Below are positions 40,269 to 48,747 of a stretch of DNA of 64,000 nt, one piece after another (positions within the stretch are counted from its first letter, which is position 1; the number at the start of each line of letters is the position of its first letter). Source of the stretch: Promicromonospora sp. MEB111. Its GTDB lineage: Bacteria; Actinomycetota; Actinomycetes; Actinomycetales; Cellulomonadaceae. Position numbers and translations under genes: made by a program. The stretch spans positions 62,001 through 126,000 of the forward strand of contig NZ_JARVSD010000009.1 of assembly GCF_030209445.1 (NCBI RefSeq). Direction: 5' to 3'. The notes beneath the pieces were generated by a model. The model was not told the DNA's origin, did no database searches, and worked only from the letters and a program-made list of their open reading frames with translations.

Positions 40269-41398
40269 GAGTCGTAGTCCACGAAGATCTCCTCGCTGGT
40301 GGGGATCGCTTGGCAGGTCAGGACGTAGCCACGCGCCAGCTCCTCGGGCTCCAGCGCGTAGTTCTCCACCATCTCCACCGTGCCCGAGACCAGTTTTGCC
40401 CGGCATGTGCCGCACACGCCACCCGCGCAGGCGAACGGCACGTCGCCGCGCACCCGCAGGGCGGCGTTCAGCACGCTCTCGCGCGCCCCGGCCGGACTGG
40501 TCACGGTCGACGTCGCGGCGTCGAGCCGGAAGGAGATCGAGTGCGACTCGCCGTCCGGGGCGCCCGACGCCGGCGGGGCCCCGGACGGCGCCGTCGGACG
40601 CTCCGGCCGGCCCGTGGTGAACAGCTCGTGCCGCACCCGCTCCGGCGGCACACCCAGCTCCTCCAGCACGGCCCGGCAGGTCTGCACCATCTCGAACGGC
40701 CCGCACAGGAACCACTCGTCCACGTCGTCCGGCCCGATCAGAGCCGTCACGATGCGGCGCAGCCGGTCGGCGTCGAGGCGGCCCGAGAGCAGCTCGGCGC
40801 CCCGGCGCTCGCGGGTGAGCACGTGGTGCAGGGCCAGCCGGGCGGGGTAGCGGTCCTTGAGGTCGCCCAGCTCGTCCACGAACATCGTGTCCGTCGTGGT
40901 CCGGTTGGAGTAGACCAGGTCGAAGGTGCTGTCCGCCGCCGAGCCGAGCGTGTGCTCCACGAGCGACATCATCGGCGTGATGCCGCTGCCCGCCGCGACC
41001 CCGACCACGCGCCCGCCCTGGCCGGGCGGGCGGTGCGACACGAACAGGCCTTCGGGGCTCATCACGTCGAGCGTCATCCCCGGGGCGAGGTGGTCGATCG
41101 CCCAGGGCGAGAACAGCCCGCCCATGTCGCGCTTGATGCCCACCTTGAGCGAGCCGGGGACGGGCGCCTGGCAGATCGAGTAGGTGCGGCGCACCTCCTC
41201 GCCGTCGACCCGCGCGCGCAGCGCGACGTACTGGCCCGGCGCGTAGGAGTAGGCGTCGGCGAGGTCGTCCGGGACGTCGAACGTCACCTCGACGGCGTCC
41301 GCGGTCAGCGTGCGCACCGCCGCGACGGTGAGCGGGTGGAACCGGGCGCGACGCCGCGTGCCGGGCGGGGCGGGGACACCGGTGTCGGCGACCGGCAT
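40265..41398 (-). CDS. paaE: phenylacetyl-CoA epoxidase reductase subunit PaaE
   Basis: 377 residues from ATG 41398. An FAD-binding ferredoxin-reductase part (RRTYSICQAPVPGSLKVGIK, GVAAGSGITPMMSLVEHTL, WFLCGPFEMVQ) is fused to a C-terminal plant-type 2Fe-2S domain with cysteines C324, C329, C332 and C362 (CAGGVCGTCRAKL). It passes electrons from NADPH to the PaaAC oxygenase. It is coupled to paaD (TGATG) and the paaG-like gene (ATGA). Confidence 0.94.
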   Translation of the reverse strand: MPVADTGVPAPPGTRRRARFHPLTVAAVRTLTADAVEVTFDVPDDLADAYSYAPGQYVALRARVDGEEVRRTYSICQAPVPGSLKVGIKRDMGGLFSPWAIDHLAPGMTLDVMSPEGLFVSHRPPGQGGRVVGVAAGSGITPMMSLVEHTLGSAADSTFDLVYSNRTTTDTMFVDELGDLKDRYPARLALHHVLTRERRGAELLSGRLDADRLRRIVTALIGPDDVDEWFLCGPFEMVQTCRAVLEELGVPPERVRHELFTTGRPERPTAPSGAPPASGAPDGESHSISFRLDAATSTVTSPAGARESVLNAALRVRGDVPFACAGGVCGTCRAKLVSGTVEMVENYALEPEELARGYVLTCQAIPTSEEIFVDYDS

Positions 41399-41925
41399 CA
41401 GTGCTCCTTGAAGTGGTCGAAGGGCTCCCGGCAGCGCTGGCAGACGTACAGCGCCTTGCACGACGTCGAGCCGAACCGTGCGAGCTCGCGCGTGTGCAGC
41501 GAGCCGCACCGGGGGCACCGGACGCCCAGGCCCAGCGCGACGACGCCGCCGGCCCGGCGGCCCGGCGGGGCGATGCCGTGCTCCATGAGCTTGCGGCGGC
41601 CGGCGTCGCTCATCCAGTCGGTCGTCCACGCGGGGGAGAGCACCACGTCCACGCGGGCCCCCGGGAAGCCGCGCTCGCGAAGCACGGCGACGATGTCGTC
41701 GCGGATCGCGTCGACGGCGGGGCAGCCCGAGTAGGTGGGCGTGATGTCCACGACGGGCGACCCGTCCACGATCCGCACGCCGCGCAGCACGCCCAGGTCC
41801 TCGATGGTCAGGACCGGCACCTCGGGGTCGGTGACGGTCGCCGCGGCATCCCACACGGCGCGCTCCGGCCCTGCCTCCGGGCGGGGGCGGGCGACGCGCT
41901 CGACGGGACTGTCGACGGCGCTCAT
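41398..41925 (-). CDS. paaD: phenylacetyl-CoA epoxidase-associated protein PaaD
   Basis: 175 residues from ATG 41925. The MIP18/SufT-like domain (TVTDPEVPVLTIEDLGVLRG, TPTYSGCPAVDAIRDD) precedes a C-terminal zinc ribbon (RCPRCGS and VCQRCREPF). PaaD is needed for maturation of the iron-sulfur cluster of the epoxidase. It overlaps both neighbours by one base. Confidence 0.93.
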   Translation of the reverse strand: MSAVDSPVERVARPRPEAGPERAVWDAAATVTDPEVPVLTIEDLGVLRGVRIVDGSPVVDITPTYSGCPAVDAIRDDIVAVLRERGFPGARVDVVLSPAWTTDWMSDAGRRKLMEHGIAPPGRRAGGVVALGLGVRCPRCGSLHTRELARFGSTSCKALYVCQRCREPFDHFKEH

Positions 41926-42752
41926 CACCACACCGCCCCCGGGTGCCGCCGGGCCAGCACCTGCATCTCCGCGAGCAGCGGGCCCAGCGCCTCGGAGTGC
42001 ACCCCGAGGCGGCCGCCGCCGCGGACGGCCGCGATCCCCGGTACGGGAAGCTCGGCCTGGTCGAGCACCGGCAGCAGCAGCGCGTCGAACGGCTCGCGCA
42101 GCCCGGCGGGCGCCACGGCGGCAGCCGGGACGGCGTCGGCGGCGGGATCCGCGGCGAACAGCTCGTCCACGAACGGCCAGATCGCCTCCAGCCCCGCGAT
42201 CATCCGCCGCCGCGACTCCTCGGTGCCCAGCGCCAGGCGCACGGTCCAGAGCGTGGCGTGGTCCAGGTGGTATTCCACCTCCTTGACCGCCTTGGCGGCG
42301 ATGGCCGCCAGCGTGGGGTCGGCGCTGTCGGCCAGGCGCCGGTAGAGCACGGTGAAGTAGGCCGACACGACGAGCTGCCGGGCGATCGTGCACGCGAAGT
42401 CCCCGTTGGGCCGCTCGAAGATCTGCCGGCACCGGAAGTCCGCCTCGTCCCGGAAGTACGCGAGGTCGTCCTCGGTCTGGTCCCAGGCGGAACCCGCGTA
42501 GGTCAGGAGGCCGCGCGCGTGCCCCAGGGTGTCGAGCGCGATGTTCCCGAGCGCGACGTCCTCCTCCAGCTCGGGCGCGGCGGCGATCCACGAGCCCAGC
42601 CGCTGCGCGAGGACCAGGGCGTCGTCGCCCAGGCCGAGCGCGTACCGCGCGACGTCGTCGGTGGCCCGGGCGGGGCTGTCCTGCGGGGCGACCCGGGCGG
42701 CGATCGCCTCGGGTGTGAGCACCGCGGACGGGGACTGGTGCTGGTTCTGCAT
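41925..42752 (-). CDS. paaC: phenylacetyl-CoA epoxidase structural subunit PaaC
   Basis: 275 residues from ATG 42752 behind GGAGAG. A ferritin-like four-helix fold with LAQRLGSWIAAAPELEEDVALGNIALDTLGHAR and KEVEYHLDHATLWTVRLALG-type helices (quoted in part: EDVALGNIALDTLGHARGLL, KEVEYHLDHATLW). PaaC pairs with PaaA as the structural partner of the di-iron subunit. The 50-base gap to paaB is the only gap in the operon. Confidence 0.93.
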   Translation of the reverse strand: MQNQHQSPSAVLTPEAIAARVAPQDSPARATDDVARYALGLGDDALVLAQRLGSWIAAAPELEEDVALGNIALDTLGHARGLLTYAGSAWDQTEDDLAYFRDEADFRCRQIFERPNGDFACTIARQLVVSAYFTVLYRRLADSADPTLAAIAAKAVKEVEYHLDHATLWTVRLALGTEESRRRMIAGLEAIWPFVDELFAADPAADAVPAAAVAPAGLREPFDALLLPVLDQAELPVPGIAAVRGGGRLGVHSEALGPLLAEMQVLARRHPGAVW

Positions 42753-42802
42753 GGGCTCTCCATCGAGCGTCGGGCCGTCCGGCCGGGGGCCGGCGGTACG
42801 GG

Positions 42803-43102
42803 TCAGAGGTGCGGCACGGCCTGCGACGCCGTGTAGTACGTCGCGTGCCGGAAGTCCTTGCCGCGCGGGGACTCGAACCACGCGTCCTTCGCGTCGGGGT
42901 CCGACGCCGTGATCGCGGCGGCGGGCACCACCCAGATCGAGACTCCCTCGCTGCGGCGGGTGTAGAGGTCGCGGGCGTTGCGCACCGCCAGCTCGGCGTC
43001 CGGCGCGTGCAGCGAGCCGGCGTGCACGTGCGAGAGGCCGCGCGCCGAGCGCACGAACACCTCCCACAGGGGCCAGGTCTCCCGGCGTGGTTCCTCGGTC
43101 AT
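42803..43102 (-). CDS. paaB: phenylacetyl-CoA epoxidase subunit PaaB
   Basis: 99 residues from ATG 43102. [24 protein letters not shown] and [24 protein letters not shown]-type segments (shown in part) are the PaaB family. It helps to link epoxidase heterodimers and is required for activity. Its start overlaps the paaA stop by 4 bases. Confidence 0.94.
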   Translation of the reverse strand: MTEEPRRETWPLWEVFVRSARGLSHVHAGSLHAPDAELAVRNARDLYTRRSEGVSIWVVPAAAITASDPDAKDAWFESPRGKDFRHATYYTASQAVPHL

Positions 43103-44073
43103 GACGCCATCCGTTCGCTCGTCGCGGTGCGCTCGGCGTACGCCCGGGCGGCCTCGCGCACCCATTCGCCCTCGGCGTGCGCGGCGCGGCGCTTGGCCAG
43201 GCGCAGCGCGTTCGCCTGCCCGTTCCCGTGCAGGACGGCGTGAAACTCGGCCCAGTCGAGCTCGCCGAAGTCGTGGTGGCCCCGCTCCTCGTTCCAGCGC
43301 AGGTCGGGGTCGGGCAGCGTGATCCCGAGGATCTCGGCCTGCGGCACGATCATGTCGACGAACCGCTGGCGCAGCTCGTCGTTCGAGAAGCGCTTGATCT
43401 TCCAGGCCATGCTCTGCCGCGAGTTGGGCGACTCTGCGTCGGGCGGGCCGAACATCATCAGGGCCGGCGCGTACCAGCGGTTCACGGACTCCTGCGCCAT
43501 GGCCTGCTGCTCGTCGGTGCCGTTCATCAGCGCCAGCAGGATCTCGAAGCCCTGCCGCTGGTGGAACGACTCCTCCTTGCAGATGCGCACCATCGCGCGC
43601 CCGTACGGGCCGTAGGACGCGCGGCACAGCGGCACCTGGTTCGCGATGGCGGCGCCGTCCACCAGCCAGCCGATCGAGCCCATGTCGGCCCACGACGGCG
43701 CGAGGTAGTTGAAGATCGACGAGTACTTGGCCTTGCCCGAGTGCAGGGCGTCGAGCATCTCGTCGCGGGTGGTCCCCAGCGTCTCGGCCGCCGAGTAGAG
43801 GTAGAGCCCGTGCCCGGCCTCGTCCTGCACCTTTGCCATCAGGATCGCCTTGCGCTTGAGGCTCGGCGCGCGCGTGATCCAGTTGCCCTCGGGCTGCATG
43901 CCGATGATCTCGGAGTGCGCGTGCTGCGACATCTGCCGCACCAGCGCCTTCCGGTACGCCGGCGGCATCCAGTCGGTGGGCTCGATCCGCTGGTCGGCGG
44001 CGATGAGCGAGTCGAACGCCGCGAGCCGCGCGGCTTCCTGGGAAGCGGTCGTGGGCGGTTCTTCTGCGGGCAT
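43099..44073 (-). CDS. paaA: phenylacetyl-CoA epoxidase catalytic subunit PaaA
   Basis: 324 residues, ATG 44073 with AGGAG upstream. A di-iron ferritin-like fold: the E-x-x-H pairs lie in [20 protein letters not shown] and [20 protein letters not shown], with [20 protein letters not shown] as substrate-side block. It epoxidises the ring of phenylacetyl-CoA with O2, using electrons from PaaE. It is first in the minus-strand operon, and the PaaR-type operator overlaps its promoter. Confidence 0.96.
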   Translation of the reverse strand: MPAEEPPTTASQEAARLAAFDSLIAADQRIEPTDWMPPAYRKALVRQMSQHAHSEIIGMQPEGNWITRAPSLKRKAILMAKVQDEAGHGLYLYSAAETLGTTRDEMLDALHSGKAKYSSIFNYLAPSWADMGSIGWLVDGAAIANQVPLCRASYGPYGRAMVRICKEESFHQRQGFEILLALMNGTDEQQAMAQESVNRWYAPALMMFGPPDAESPNSRQSMAWKIKRFSNDELRQRFVDMIVPQAEILGITLPDPDLRWNEERGHHDFGELDWAEFHAVLHGNGQANALRLAKRRAAHAEGEWVREAARAYAERTATSERMAS

Positions 44074-44097
44074 GACGTCTCCTGTGCTGGAGCCCTA

Positions 44098-44117
44098 CTT
44101 ACCGATCGTTCAGTCAG
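44098..44117. promoter_or_regulatory. PaaR-type operator, copy 1 (paaA promoter)
   Basis: The minus strand reads CTGACTGAACGATCGGTAAG, an imperfect palindrome (ACTGAACG / CGATCGGT halves). It shares GAACGRTCRGTAAG with copy 2. It lies just downstream of the paaA -10 box and covers the predicted transcription start, as a repressor site should. Confidence 0.75.
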
Positions 44118-44124
44118 GCTAACA
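44116..44124 (-). promoter_or_regulatory. extended -10 promoter of the paaA operon
   Basis: The minus strand reads TGTTAGCCTGA: extended -10 TG plus TAGCCT. The same 11 bases occur in the gas vesicle promoter. The predicted start lies inside the operator at about 44109. Confidence 0.55.
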
Positions 44125-44161
44125 CCGGGGTGGGGGCGGCGGCAACGGCCTCCCGGTCGGT

Positions 44162-44167
44162 TAGGTT
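44162..44167 (+). promoter_or_regulatory. -10 box of the leaderless paaR gene
   Basis: TAGGTT ends 7 bases before the ATG at 44175, so transcription should begin at or next to the start codon. Confidence 0.5.
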
Positions 44168-44174
44168 GGCTCGC

Positions 44175-44843
44175 ATGAGTGATCCCGACGCCGCTCCCGC
44201 ACCCGCTCGACGGGGCGGGAACGGCCGCGCCGGGCGTGTGGCGTACGACCTGGACGCGGTGCTGGCCGTCGCCGTCCAGGCGTTCAACGAGCGCGGGTAC
44301 GACGCGACGTCGATGGGCGAGCTGGCCGAACGCCTCGGGACCAGCAAGTCCGCGATCTACTACCACGTCAGCGGCAAGCAGGAGCTGCTCCGGCTGGCGC
44401 TGGAGCGCGCGCTCGGCAACCTCGAGGCCCTCCTCCAGGAGCCGGACGGCCAGCCGGGTGGGGCGCCGGACGCCGCCGCGCCGAGCGCGCTGGAGCGGCT
44501 CGAACGCGTCATCCGGGGTGCCGTCCGGGTGCTCGTGCAGGAGCTGCCGTTCGTCACGCTGCTGCTGCGCCTGCGCGGGAACACCGACGTCGAGCGCGAG
44601 GCGCTGGCGCGTCGCCGCGAGTTCGACCACGCCGTGGCGCGCCTGGTCGAGGAGGCGGTCGCGGACGGCGCCCTCCGGTCGGACGTCGACGCGCGCACCG
44701 CCACCCGCCTGCTCTTCGGCATGGTCAACTCGCTGGTGGAGTGGTACCGCCCCGGCGGTGGGCTCACGGCCGACCAGCTCGCCGACGCCGTCGTCGCCAT
44801 GGCGTTCGAGGGGCTGCGCGCCCAGCCCGGCGCCCGCCGCTGA
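44175..44843 (+). CDS. paaR: TetR-family regulator of phenylacetate degradation (PaaR-like)
   Basis: 222 residues from ATG 44175, leaderless behind TAGGTT. The TetR helix-turn-helix is clear (AVQAFNERGYDATSMGELAERLGTSKSAIYYHVSGKQEL in pattern) with a TetR_C-type effector domain. It sits between the two divergent paa operons, each of which carries the same operator near its promoter, so it is very probably the phenylacetyl-CoA-responsive repressor; the ligand is assumed from the family. Confidence 0.85.
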   Translation: MSDPDAAPAPARRGGNGRAGRVAYDLDAVLAVAVQAFNERGYDATSMGELAERLGTSKSAIYYHVSGKQELLRLALERALGNLEALLQEPDGQPGGAPDAAAPSALERLERVIRGAVRVLVQELPFVTLLLRLRGNTDVEREALARRREFDHAVARLVEEAVADGALRSDVDARTATRLLFGMVNSLVEWYRPGGGLTADQLADAVVAMAFEGLRAQPGARR

Positions 44844-44856
44844 CGAATCGCCGCTC

Positions 44857-44885
44857 TTGAACCCGGCCGTCCCGCGTGCCATGCT
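44857..44885 (+). promoter_or_regulatory. promoter of the paaF-paaH-paaZ operon
   Basis: TTGAAC (44857-44862), 17-base spacer, CATGCT (44880-44885). The predicted start falls within the operator that follows. Confidence 0.55.
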
Positions 44886-44892
44886 GCACAGA

Positions 44893-44908
44893 ACGAACGG
44901 TCAGTAAG
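44893..44908. promoter_or_regulatory. PaaR-type operator, copy 2 (paaF promoter)
   Basis: ACGAACGGTCAGTAAG shares GAACGRTCRGTAAG with copy 1 and occupies the same position, just downstream of the -10 box. Confidence 0.72.
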
Positions 44909-44953
44909 TAGCGCGACGACGCTACGCCGGTGCGACCCCCAGGTGATGAGGCC

Positions 44954-45694
44954 ATGGCAGCAGCGTTGCGGCGCGTCGATGACCGCGCGGACCGCCTCCA
45001 CGTCCGGCTCGACCGGCCCGAGGTACGCAACGCCATCGACAAGGCGATGGTCGGCGAGCTGCACGAGGTCTGCGCCGAGCTGGAGGCCCGGCCGCGCATC
45101 CTGGTCCTGTCCGGCTCCGAGCGCGTGTTCGCCTCCGGCGCCGACATCGCCGAGCTGCGCGAGCGTGGCCGCGACGACGCGCTCGCCGGGATCAACTCGC
45201 GGCTGTTCGAGCGGATCGCCCGGCTGCCGATGCCGGTGATCGCCGCCGTCGACGGCTGGGCCCTCGGGGGCGGCGCCGAGCTGGCTTACGCGGCCGACTT
45301 CCGGCTGGCCGGCGAGAACGCCCGGTTCGGCAACCCCGAGGTGGGGCTCGGCATCATCGCCGCGGCGGGCGCGTCCTGGCGGCTCAAGGAGCTCGTCGGC
45401 GAGACGCTCGCGCTGGAGGTCCTGCTCGCCGGCCGCGTGCTCGACGCCCCCGAGGCGCTGGCGGCGGGGCTGGTCAGCGCGGTCCACGCGTCGTCCGACC
45501 TGGTGGGCGCGGCCGACGCGCTCGCGGACCGGATCGCGGAGCAGGACCCGACGGCGGTCCGCTACACCAAGCAGGTCTTCCGGGCGCCGCGCGCGGCGCA
45601 CCCGGACATCGACGACCTGGCGCAGTCCGTGCTGTTCGAGTCGCCCGCCAAGCGCGAGCGGATGACCGCGTTCCTGGAACGGAAGAAGCGATGA
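44954..45694 (+). CDS. paaF: enoyl-CoA hydratase, PaaF-like
   Basis: 246 residues from ATG 44954 (GATGAGG upstream). Crotonase blocks FASGADIAELRERG, AAVDGWALGGGAELAYAADF and ARFGNPEVGLGIIAAAG carry the oxyanion glycine and the catalytic Glu (NPEVGLG). In the operon with paaH and paaZ it most likely hydrates 2,3-dehydroadipyl-CoA, the PaaF step. It is coupled to paaH by a 4-base overlap. Confidence 0.85.
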   Translation: MAAALRRVDDRADRLHVRLDRPEVRNAIDKAMVGELHEVCAELEARPRILVLSGSERVFASGADIAELRERGRDDALAGINSRLFERIARLPMPVIAAVDGWALGGGAELAYAADFRLAGENARFGNPEVGLGIIAAAGASWRLKELVGETLALEVLLAGRVLDAPEALAAGLVSAVHASSDLVGAADALADRIAEQDPTAVRYTKQVFRAPRAAHPDIDDLAQSVLFESPAKRERMTAFLERKKR

Positions 45695-46542
45695 CGCTGC
45701 CCCGGAACGTCGGTGTGGTCGGCGGCGGCCGGATGGGCGTCGGGATCGCCCACGCCTTCCTGCTGGCGGGGGCCCACGTCGTCGTCGTCGAGCGCGACGG
45801 GGAGTCGGCGGCCCGGGCGCAGGCAGGGCTGGAGCGCGCGGTGACCGCCAGCGTGGAGCGCGGGACCACCCCGCGCACCGTCGCCGAGCTGACGGAGCGG
45901 GCGCGCGTGACCACCGACGTCGCGGACGTCGGGCCGGCCGGCCTGGTCGTCGAGGCGGTGCCCGAGGACCTCGCGGCCAAGGTCGAGGTCCTGGCGCGCG
46001 TCGAGCGGGTGCTGTCGCCGACCGCCTGGCTGGCCAGCAACACGTCGTCGCTGTCGATCGACACCCTCGCGGGGCACCTGGAGCGCCCCGAGCGCTTCGT
46101 GGGGCTGCACTTCTTCAACCCCGTGCCCGCGTCGGCGCTCGTGGAGATCGTGCGTGGCCGGGCGACCGTGCCGGTGCTCGTCGAGGAGGCCGGCGCCTGG
46201 GTCGCAGCGCTCGGCAAGGCCTCGATCGTCGTGTCCGACACGCCCGGCTTCGCGAGCTCCCGCCTGGGCGTCGTGATCGCGCTCGAGGCGATCCGCATGG
46301 TCGAGGAGGGCGTCGCCTCGCCCGCCGACATCGACACCGCGATGGTGCGCGGCTACCGGTTCCCCGTCGGGCCGCTGCGCCTGACCGACCTGGTCGGCCT
46401 GGACGTGCGGCTCGGCATCGCCGAGCACCTGGAGCGCGAGCTGGGGGAGCGGTTCGCCGTGCCGCGGCTGCTGCGGGCGATGGTCGAAGCGGGCCGGCTG
46501 GGGCGCAAGAGCGGCGAAGGGTTCTTCACATGGGACGAGTGA
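45691..46542 (+). CDS. paaH: 3-hydroxyacyl-CoA dehydrogenase (PaaH-like)
   Basis: 283 residues. The NAD fold VGVVGGGRMGVGIAHAFLLAG, the catalytic His/Glu region VGLHFFNPVPASALVEIVRG and the C-terminal NDTPGF-equivalent VSDTPGFASSRLG, then GPLRLTDLVGLDV, match the short fatty-acid type 3-hydroxyacyl-CoA dehydrogenases. It oxidises 3-hydroxyadipyl-CoA to 3-oxoadipyl-CoA in this pathway. The following thiolase (PaaJ) is absent here. Confidence 0.9.
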   Translation: MTLPRNVGVVGGGRMGVGIAHAFLLAGAHVVVVERDGESAARAQAGLERAVTASVERGTTPRTVAELTERARVTTDVADVGPAGLVVEAVPEDLAAKVEVLARVERVLSPTAWLASNTSSLSIDTLAGHLERPERFVGLHFFNPVPASALVEIVRGRATVPVLVEEAGAWVAALGKASIVVSDTPGFASSRLGVVIALEAIRMVEEGVASPADIDTAMVRGYRFPVGPLRLTDLVGLDVRLGIAEHLERELGERFAVPRLLRAMVEAGRLGRKSGEGFFTWDE

Positions 46543-46579
46543 CCTGCAGAGACGTCGGTACAGCCGAAAGGAAGACGCC

Positions 46580-48679
46580 ATGACCGCGACGGAGACCCCG
46601 GTGCGCACCCTCGACAGCTACGTCCTGGGGGCGTGGCAGCGCCCGCCCTCGGACGCCGAGGCCCAGGTCGTGCGGGACGCCTCGACCGGTGAGCCGGTCG
46701 CGGCGGTCTCCGGCAGCCCGGTCGACCTGCGGGCCGTCGTCGACTACGGCCGGACCGTGGGCCAGGACGCGCTCGGCGCGCTCACTTTCCACCAGCGCGC
46801 GCTGCTGCTCAAGCGGCTCGCGCAGCACCTCACCGGCGTCAAGGACGACCTCTACGAGGTGAGCCTGCGCACCGGCGGCACCCGGCGGGACGCCCTGGTC
46901 GACATCGACGGCGGCATCGGCGTGCTGTTCACCTACGGGTCGAAGGGGCGCCGGGAGCTGCCCAACGCGCAGCTCCTGGTCGACGGGCCGCCGGAGAGCC
47001 TGTCCCGCGACGGGTCGTTCGGCGGCCAGCACGTGCGCGTGCGGCGGCAGGGCGTGGCCTTCCAGGTCAACGCGTTCAACTTTCCCGTCTGGGGCATGCT
47101 GGAGAAGTTCGCGCCCGCCTTCCTCGCGGGCGTCCCGACCGTCGTCAAGCCGGCCTCGGCCACGGCGTACCTCGCCGAGGCCGCGGTGCGGGCGATCGTC
47201 GACTCCGGGCTCCTGCCCGACGGCGCGCTGCAGCTCGTCAGCGGCCCGGCCCGCGGGTTCCTCGACGTGCTCGACGTGCGCGACGCCGTGAGCTTCACCG
47301 GGTCTGCGTCCACGGCGCGGGTGCTCGCGGTCGACGACGCCGTGATCCGCCGGGGCGTGGTGCTCACCGCGGAGACCGACTCCCTGAACGCGGCGGTGCT
47401 CGGCCCGGACGTGGAGCCCGGGAGCCCGGAGTTCGAGGCGTTCGTCGGCTCGGTGGTCACGGAGATGACCGTGAAGGCCGGGCAGAAGTGCACGGCGATC
47501 CGCCGGGTGATCGTCCCGGCCGACCGCGAGGATGCCGTGATCGAGGCCGTGCGCGAGCGGATCGCGCAGCGCGTCGTGGTCGGCGACCCGCGGGCCGACG
47601 GCGTCACGATGGGCGCCCTGGCGAGCGCGGGGCAGAAGGAGGAGGTGCTGCGCCGCGTCCGGGAGCTCGTCGCGGGCGGCGGGCTGATCGTGGTCGGCGA
47701 CCTCGCGGAGCCCGAGGTGGTGCACGCCGACGGCAGCCGCGGACCCGCGCCGGACGGCGCGTTCGTCGCGCCCCTGCTCCTGCGGTTCGCCGACCCCGCG
47801 GCGCCCGCCGTGCACGACATCGAGGCCTTCGGGCCGGTCGCCTCGGTGATCGGCTACCGCGACCTCGACGACGCCGTCCGGCTGGCCAACCTCGGCGGCG
47901 GCTCGCTGGTGGCCACCGTCGCGTCCGCCGACCCCGACGTGGTGCGGCACCTCGTCACGGGGATCGCGCCGATGCACGGGCGGGTGCTGGTGCTCGACCG
48001 GGACGACGCGCGGTCGTCGACCGGCCACGGCTCCCCGGTGCCGCACCTGGTCCACGGCGGGCCGGGCCGCGCGGGCGGCGGTGAGGAGCTCGGCGGCGTC
48101 CGCGCCGTGGAGCACTACATGCAGCGCACCGCGATCCAGGGCACCCCCGCGGCGCTGACCGGCCTGACCGGCAGGTGGCGGGCGGGGGCGCCGTCGCGCA
48201 CCGACGCGGGCCACCCCTTCCGCAGGTCGCTGGCCGACCTCCGGATCGGTGACGCCGTCGAGTCCGCGCCGCGCGAGGTGACCCTCGACGACATCACGCA
48301 CTTCGCCGACTTCACCGGCGACACCTTCTACGCGCACACGGACGAGGAGGCCGCCGCCGCCAACCCGTTCTTCCCCGGGCGCGTGGCGCACGGGTACCTG
48401 CTCGTGTCGTTCGCGGCGGGGCTGTTCGTCGACCCCGCGCCGGGGCCGGTGCTCGCGAACTACGGCCTGGAGAACCTGCGCTTCCTGACGCCGGTGTCGC
48501 CCGGGGACACGATCCGGGTGCGGCTGACGGCCGCCCAGATCACGCCGCGCGAGGACGAGGACTACGGCGAGGTGCGCTGGGATGCCGTGCTCACCAACCA
48601 GCGCGACGAGCAGGTGGCCACGTACGACGTGCTGACCCTGGTCGCCAAGGAGGACCGCGCCGGGGCCGGCGACCGCTGA
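46580..48679 (+). CDS. paaZ: bifunctional oxepin-CoA hydrolase / semialdehyde dehydrogenase PaaZ
   Basis: 699 residues. The N-terminal 520 residues are an aldehyde dehydrogenase with E265 (TAETDSLN) and nucleophile C304 (GQKCTAIRR). The C-terminal part (about 545-690) is a MaoC/hot-dog hydratase with DFTGDTFYAHTDEEAA and the GRVAHGYL segment. It opens the oxepin-CoA ring and oxidises the resulting aldehyde to 3-oxo-5,6-dehydrosuberyl-CoA. It is last in the paaF-paaH-paaZ operon, 37 bases after paaH. Confidence 0.95.
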   Translation: MTATETPVRTLDSYVLGAWQRPPSDAEAQVVRDASTGEPVAAVSGSPVDLRAVVDYGRTVGQDALGALTFHQRALLLKRLAQHLTGVKDDLYEVSLRTGGTRRDALVDIDGGIGVLFTYGSKGRRELPNAQLLVDGPPESLSRDGSFGGQHVRVRRQGVAFQVNAFNFPVWGMLEKFAPAFLAGVPTVVKPASATAYLAEAAVRAIVDSGLLPDGALQLVSGPARGFLDVLDVRDAVSFTGSASTARVLAVDDAVIRRGVVLTAETDSLNAAVLGPDVEPGSPEFEAFVGSVVTEMTVKAGQKCTAIRRVIVPADREDAVIEAVRERIAQRVVVGDPRADGVTMGALASAGQKEEVLRRVRELVAGGGLIVVGDLAEPEVVHADGSRGPAPDGAFVAPLLLRFADPAAPAVHDIEAFGPVASVIGYRDLDDAVRLANLGGGSLVATVASADPDVVRHLVTGIAPMHGRVLVLDRDDARSSTGHGSPVPHLVHGGPGRAGGGEELGGVRAVEHYMQRTAIQGTPAALTGLTGRWRAGAPSRTDAGHPFRRSLADLRIGDAVESAPREVTLDDITHFADFTGDTFYAHTDEEAAAANPFFPGRVAHGYLLVSFAAGLFVDPAPGPVLANYGLENLRFLTPVSPGDTIRVRLTAAQITPREDEDYGEVRWDAVLTNQRDEQVATYDVLTLVAKEDRAGAGDR

Positions 48680-48688
48680 CGGTCACGT

Positions 48689-48742
48689 TCCGTCCCTCCC
48701 GTCCGTCACCCCTGTGAGGAACCACCCGACGGAAGGGACGGA
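48689..48742 (+). promoter_or_regulatory. hairpin between paaZ and the NTF2-like gene
   Basis: TCCGTCCCT (48689-48697) pairs with AGGGACGGA (48734-48742). It may end the paa operon or fold the leader of the next gene; the arms are far apart, so either reading is weak. Confidence 0.3.
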
Positions 48743-48747
48743 CGGCG

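Noticed and set aside
46526-48391. Long open frame antisense to paaZ (621 codons)
   Set aside because: It mirrors the paaZ frame in GC-rich DNA; its protein is Arg/Gly/Val/His-rich with no recognisable domain, while paaZ is complete.
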